Shown piece by piece: positions 6,601-7,757 of a DNA stretch of 7,757 nucleotides. Position 1 is the first letter of the stretch. Each line of letters starts with the position of its first letter. Made by a program: the position numbers and the translations under genes. The stretch is from the NCBI GenBank assembly GCA_014879435.1, contig JACSSB010000312.1, positions 1-7,757 of the forward strand. Reading direction: 5' to 3'. Below the pieces are notes generated by a model. The model did no database searches. It was given only the letters and a program-made list of their open reading frames with translations, and was not told the origin of the DNA. The stretch is from Phycisphaerales bacterium (GTDB lineage: Bacteria; Pseudomonadota; Gammaproteobacteria; Competibacterales; Competibacteraceae).

Positions 6601-7757
6601 CGCCATGTTAAATTGCTGGCTGCCTTTAACCATTTACATATTTTCATCGATCCAAATCCCGACCCCGAAATTAGCCTCCGCGAGCGGGAACGGCTGTTCG
6701 CCCTACCCCGTTCCTCCTGGGATGATTACGACAAATCCTTATTGTCGCCGGGTGGCGCTGTCTTTTCGCGTAGCGCCAAATCGGTGCCCCTCAGCGCAGA
6801 AGCGCGTGCGGTGTTCGGTATCCACGCCGAGCGGCTGACTCCCAACGAATTGATTCGGCACTTGCTGAAGGCGCCAGTGGATTTGTTATGGAATGGCGGC
6901 ATCGGCACTTACGTCAAGGCACGGCGGGAAAACGACTCCGAGGTTGGCGACCGCGCCAATGATGCGGTGCGCATCAACGGCGACGAATTGCGCTGCAAGG
7001 TGGTCGGCGAAGGCGGCAATCTGGGCCTGACCCAACTGGGCCGGGTCGAATTCGCCCGTCGCGGAGGTCGGGTACTCACCGACGCTATCGACAACTCGGG
7101 GGGTGTCAATTGCTCGGACCACGAGGTCAATATCAAGATTCTGCTTAATCAGGCCGTGACCAACGGCGACATGACCACAAAGCAGCGGAATCAGTTGTTG
7201 GTCGAGATGACCAATGAAGTGGCGGAACTGGTGCTGCGACAAAATTATCTGCAGCCCCAGGCGATTAGCCTGACCCTTGCCCACGCGGCGGAATCACTGG
7301 GCGACCACATTCGGGTCATACGCTCGCTGGAAAAAGCCGGCAAGTTGAATCGCGCCCTGGAATTCTTACCCAGCGATGAGGAACTAGCGGAACGGGAAGC
7401 CAATCACGAGGGCCTGACAGCGCCGGAAATCGCAGTGCTGCTAGCCTACGGCAAGATTGCGCTGTACGAGGAGTTGTTGGACTCCGACGTGCCGGAAGAT
7501 GCTTATCTGCAAAACGAGTTGCTGATGTATTTTCCTCAGCCGCTGCAAGCACGCTTCGCCGAAGCGATGCGAAATCATCCACTGCGCCGCGAGATCATCG
7601 CCACCCATATCACCAACAGCATGCTAAACCGCATGGGCAGCAGCTTCGCCTTCCGCTTGTGGGAGGAGACGGGCGAGAGTTATCCGACCATCGCCCGTGC
7701 CTATGGCGCCGCCCGTGAGATCTTCGATGTCCGCCGCTTATGGAGCGCCATCGAAGC
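3625..7757 (+). CDS. gdhB: Large NAD-dependent glutamate dehydrogenase (about 180-kDa class), N-terminal 85 percent
   Basis: The frame is open from ATG 3625 to the window edge, 1377 codons. The family is about 1600 residues, so roughly 220-230 C-terminal residues lie outside. It oxidises glutamate to 2-oxoglutarate and ammonium with NAD in the cytosol, mainly for catabolism. The N-terminal half is regulatory. An ACT-like stretch is seen at residues 92-130 (VVEIVTDDMPFLVDSM), with further conserved blocks such as EFLHWVANEHFTFLGYRDYEL. The catalytic core has RGGLRWSDRREDFRTEV (807-823), VKNAVIVPVGAKGGF (832-846, with K833 and K843 aligning to catalytic lysines of small GDHs), GIGDMSGDVFGNGM (976-989, D979 as likely catalytic aspartate), WNGGIGTYVKA (1089-1099), EGGNLGLTQLGR (1129-1140) and DAIDNSGGVNCSDHEVNIK (1153-1171). 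No frameshift or missing residue was seen. The start has an AGAGG/AAGGTGA ribosome site. In known members this class is allosterically controlled, for example by arginine or aspartate. The symbol follows Pseudomonas usage. Confidence 0.96.
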   Translation, partial: MTSKLTDQATQLIERVTELLRERLPESTVAITQSFVRQYYAWVAAEDLLERDPEDLYGAALSHWNLSRQRQPGIPVIRVYNPSFEEHGWQCTHTVVEIVTDDMPFLVDSMTMELNRHGLTVHQIIHPVLRVTRNADGHIQEILPNGAKEGLGEATMHFEVDRLTDPQSLTDLRTGLLRVLGDVRAAVEDWPLMRERLARIVTDLGAAQLSVPPAEIREIQEFLHWVANEHFTFLGYRDYELLEQDGQHTLCAVPRSGLGLLRSDDSAISRDLAVLPLELSQTTKPLIVAKAGARSTVHRPVPLDYLGIKRFNADGQIVGEQLILGLFTAQAYNTNPRRIPLLRGKIERVLTRSGISPKGHAGKALQNTLETFPRDDLFQATDDELLDIATGILHLKERQRLRLFARKDPFGRFVSCLVYVHREKYNTESRLRIQNILMQAFNGESSTFSTQFTESVLAQLWFSIRVKPEGIPEYSLPDLELQLREITQSWQEELQRALLEQCGEERGNTLFQRYGQAFPTAYKEDFTARTAVSDILRLERIGDACPLDMRLYRPLEDPEGLLRFKIFGPEQPIPLSDVLPMLERMGLRVLTARPYEILTRDGARLWVLDFNMREDAGIQVDATQVKDIFQEAFARIWTGAAENDGFNRLVLAARLPWRDVAMLRAYCRYLLQTRIPFSQAYMERTLCDHPAIARMLVDLFHARFAPDARDGAEQRATALQVTIEEALEKVSSLDEDRILRRFLNIIQATLRTNFFQTDPQGQPKTYLSFKFDPTRIDNLPLPRPMFEIFVYSPRVEAVHLRGGAVARGGLRWSDRREDFRTEVLGLMKAQVVKNAVIVPVGAKGGFVLKQAPTQREALQQEAIACYQTFMRGMLDITDNRVADRIVAPTQVVRYDRDDPYLVVAADKGTASFSDIANGVSAEYGFWLGDAFASGGSVGYDHKKMGITARGAWESIKRHFREMGQDIQTRDDISVVGIGDMSGDVFGNGMLQSRHVKLLAAFNHLHIFIDPNPDPEISLRERERLFALPRSSWDDYDKSLLSPGGAVFSRSAKSVPLSAEARAVFGIHAERLTPNELIRHLLKAPVDLLWNGGIGTYVKARRENDSEVGDRANDAVRINGDELRCKVVGEGGNLGLTQLGRVEFARRGGRVLTDAIDNSGGVNCSDHEVNIKILLNQAVTNGDMTTKQRNQLLVEMTNEVAELVLRQNYLQPQAISLTLAHAAESLGDHIRVIRSLEKAGKLNRALEFLPSDEELAEREANHEGLTAPEIAVLLAYGKIALYEELLDSDVPEDAYLQNELLMYFPQPLQARFAEAMRNHPLRREIIATHITNSMLNRMGSSFAFRLWEETGESYPTIARAYGAAREIFDVRRLWSAIE

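Overview
This window looks like part of a proteobacterial chromosome, most likely gammaproteobacterial. The inference rests on the family set: a very large NAD-dependent glutamate dehydrogenase, a DUF924 protein, a metallo-beta-lactamase-fold hydrolase and a PurA-like protein, all in fairly GC-rich DNA. No rRNA, tRNA, CRISPR array, phage gene or transposase was seen.

Layout from left to right. (1) Bases 1-485 hold the C-terminal part of an adenylosuccinate-synthetase-like gene (+). (2) Bases 433-1079 hold a complete VapB/VapC-type toxin-antitoxin pair on the minus strand, whose toxin gene runs tail-to-tail into the first gene. (3) Divergent from it, at 1150-1449, is a minimal nucleotidyltransferase (MntA-type antitoxin). 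Its expected HEPN toxin partner survives only as a start codon and ten further codons (1446-1481) ending in a stop. (4) On the minus strand at 1509-1708 lies a small unrecognised gene that appears broken by a one-base deletion, with a perfect hairpin at its 3' end. (5) An MBL-fold hydrolase (1818-2771, +) converges on (6) a DUF924 gene (2784-3347, -). (7) After a 277-bp intergenic stretch comes the large NAD-glutamate dehydrogenase (3625 to beyond the window end, +), which fills more than half of the window.

Bases 400-1720 read as a small accessory patch between housekeeping-type genes: one intact toxin-antitoxin pair, one decayed toxin-antitoxin pair and one frameshifted small gene. The divergent 70-bp region between the two antitoxin genes carries repeated GTAT half-sites that could serve as an operator. 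The remaining genes are metabolic. The glutamate dehydrogenase feeds glutamate carbon into the TCA cycle, and the MBL-fold and DUF924 proteins have no assigned substrate. I see no convincing sign of a wholly new multi-gene system. The most informative features are the toxin remnant and the frameshifted gene.
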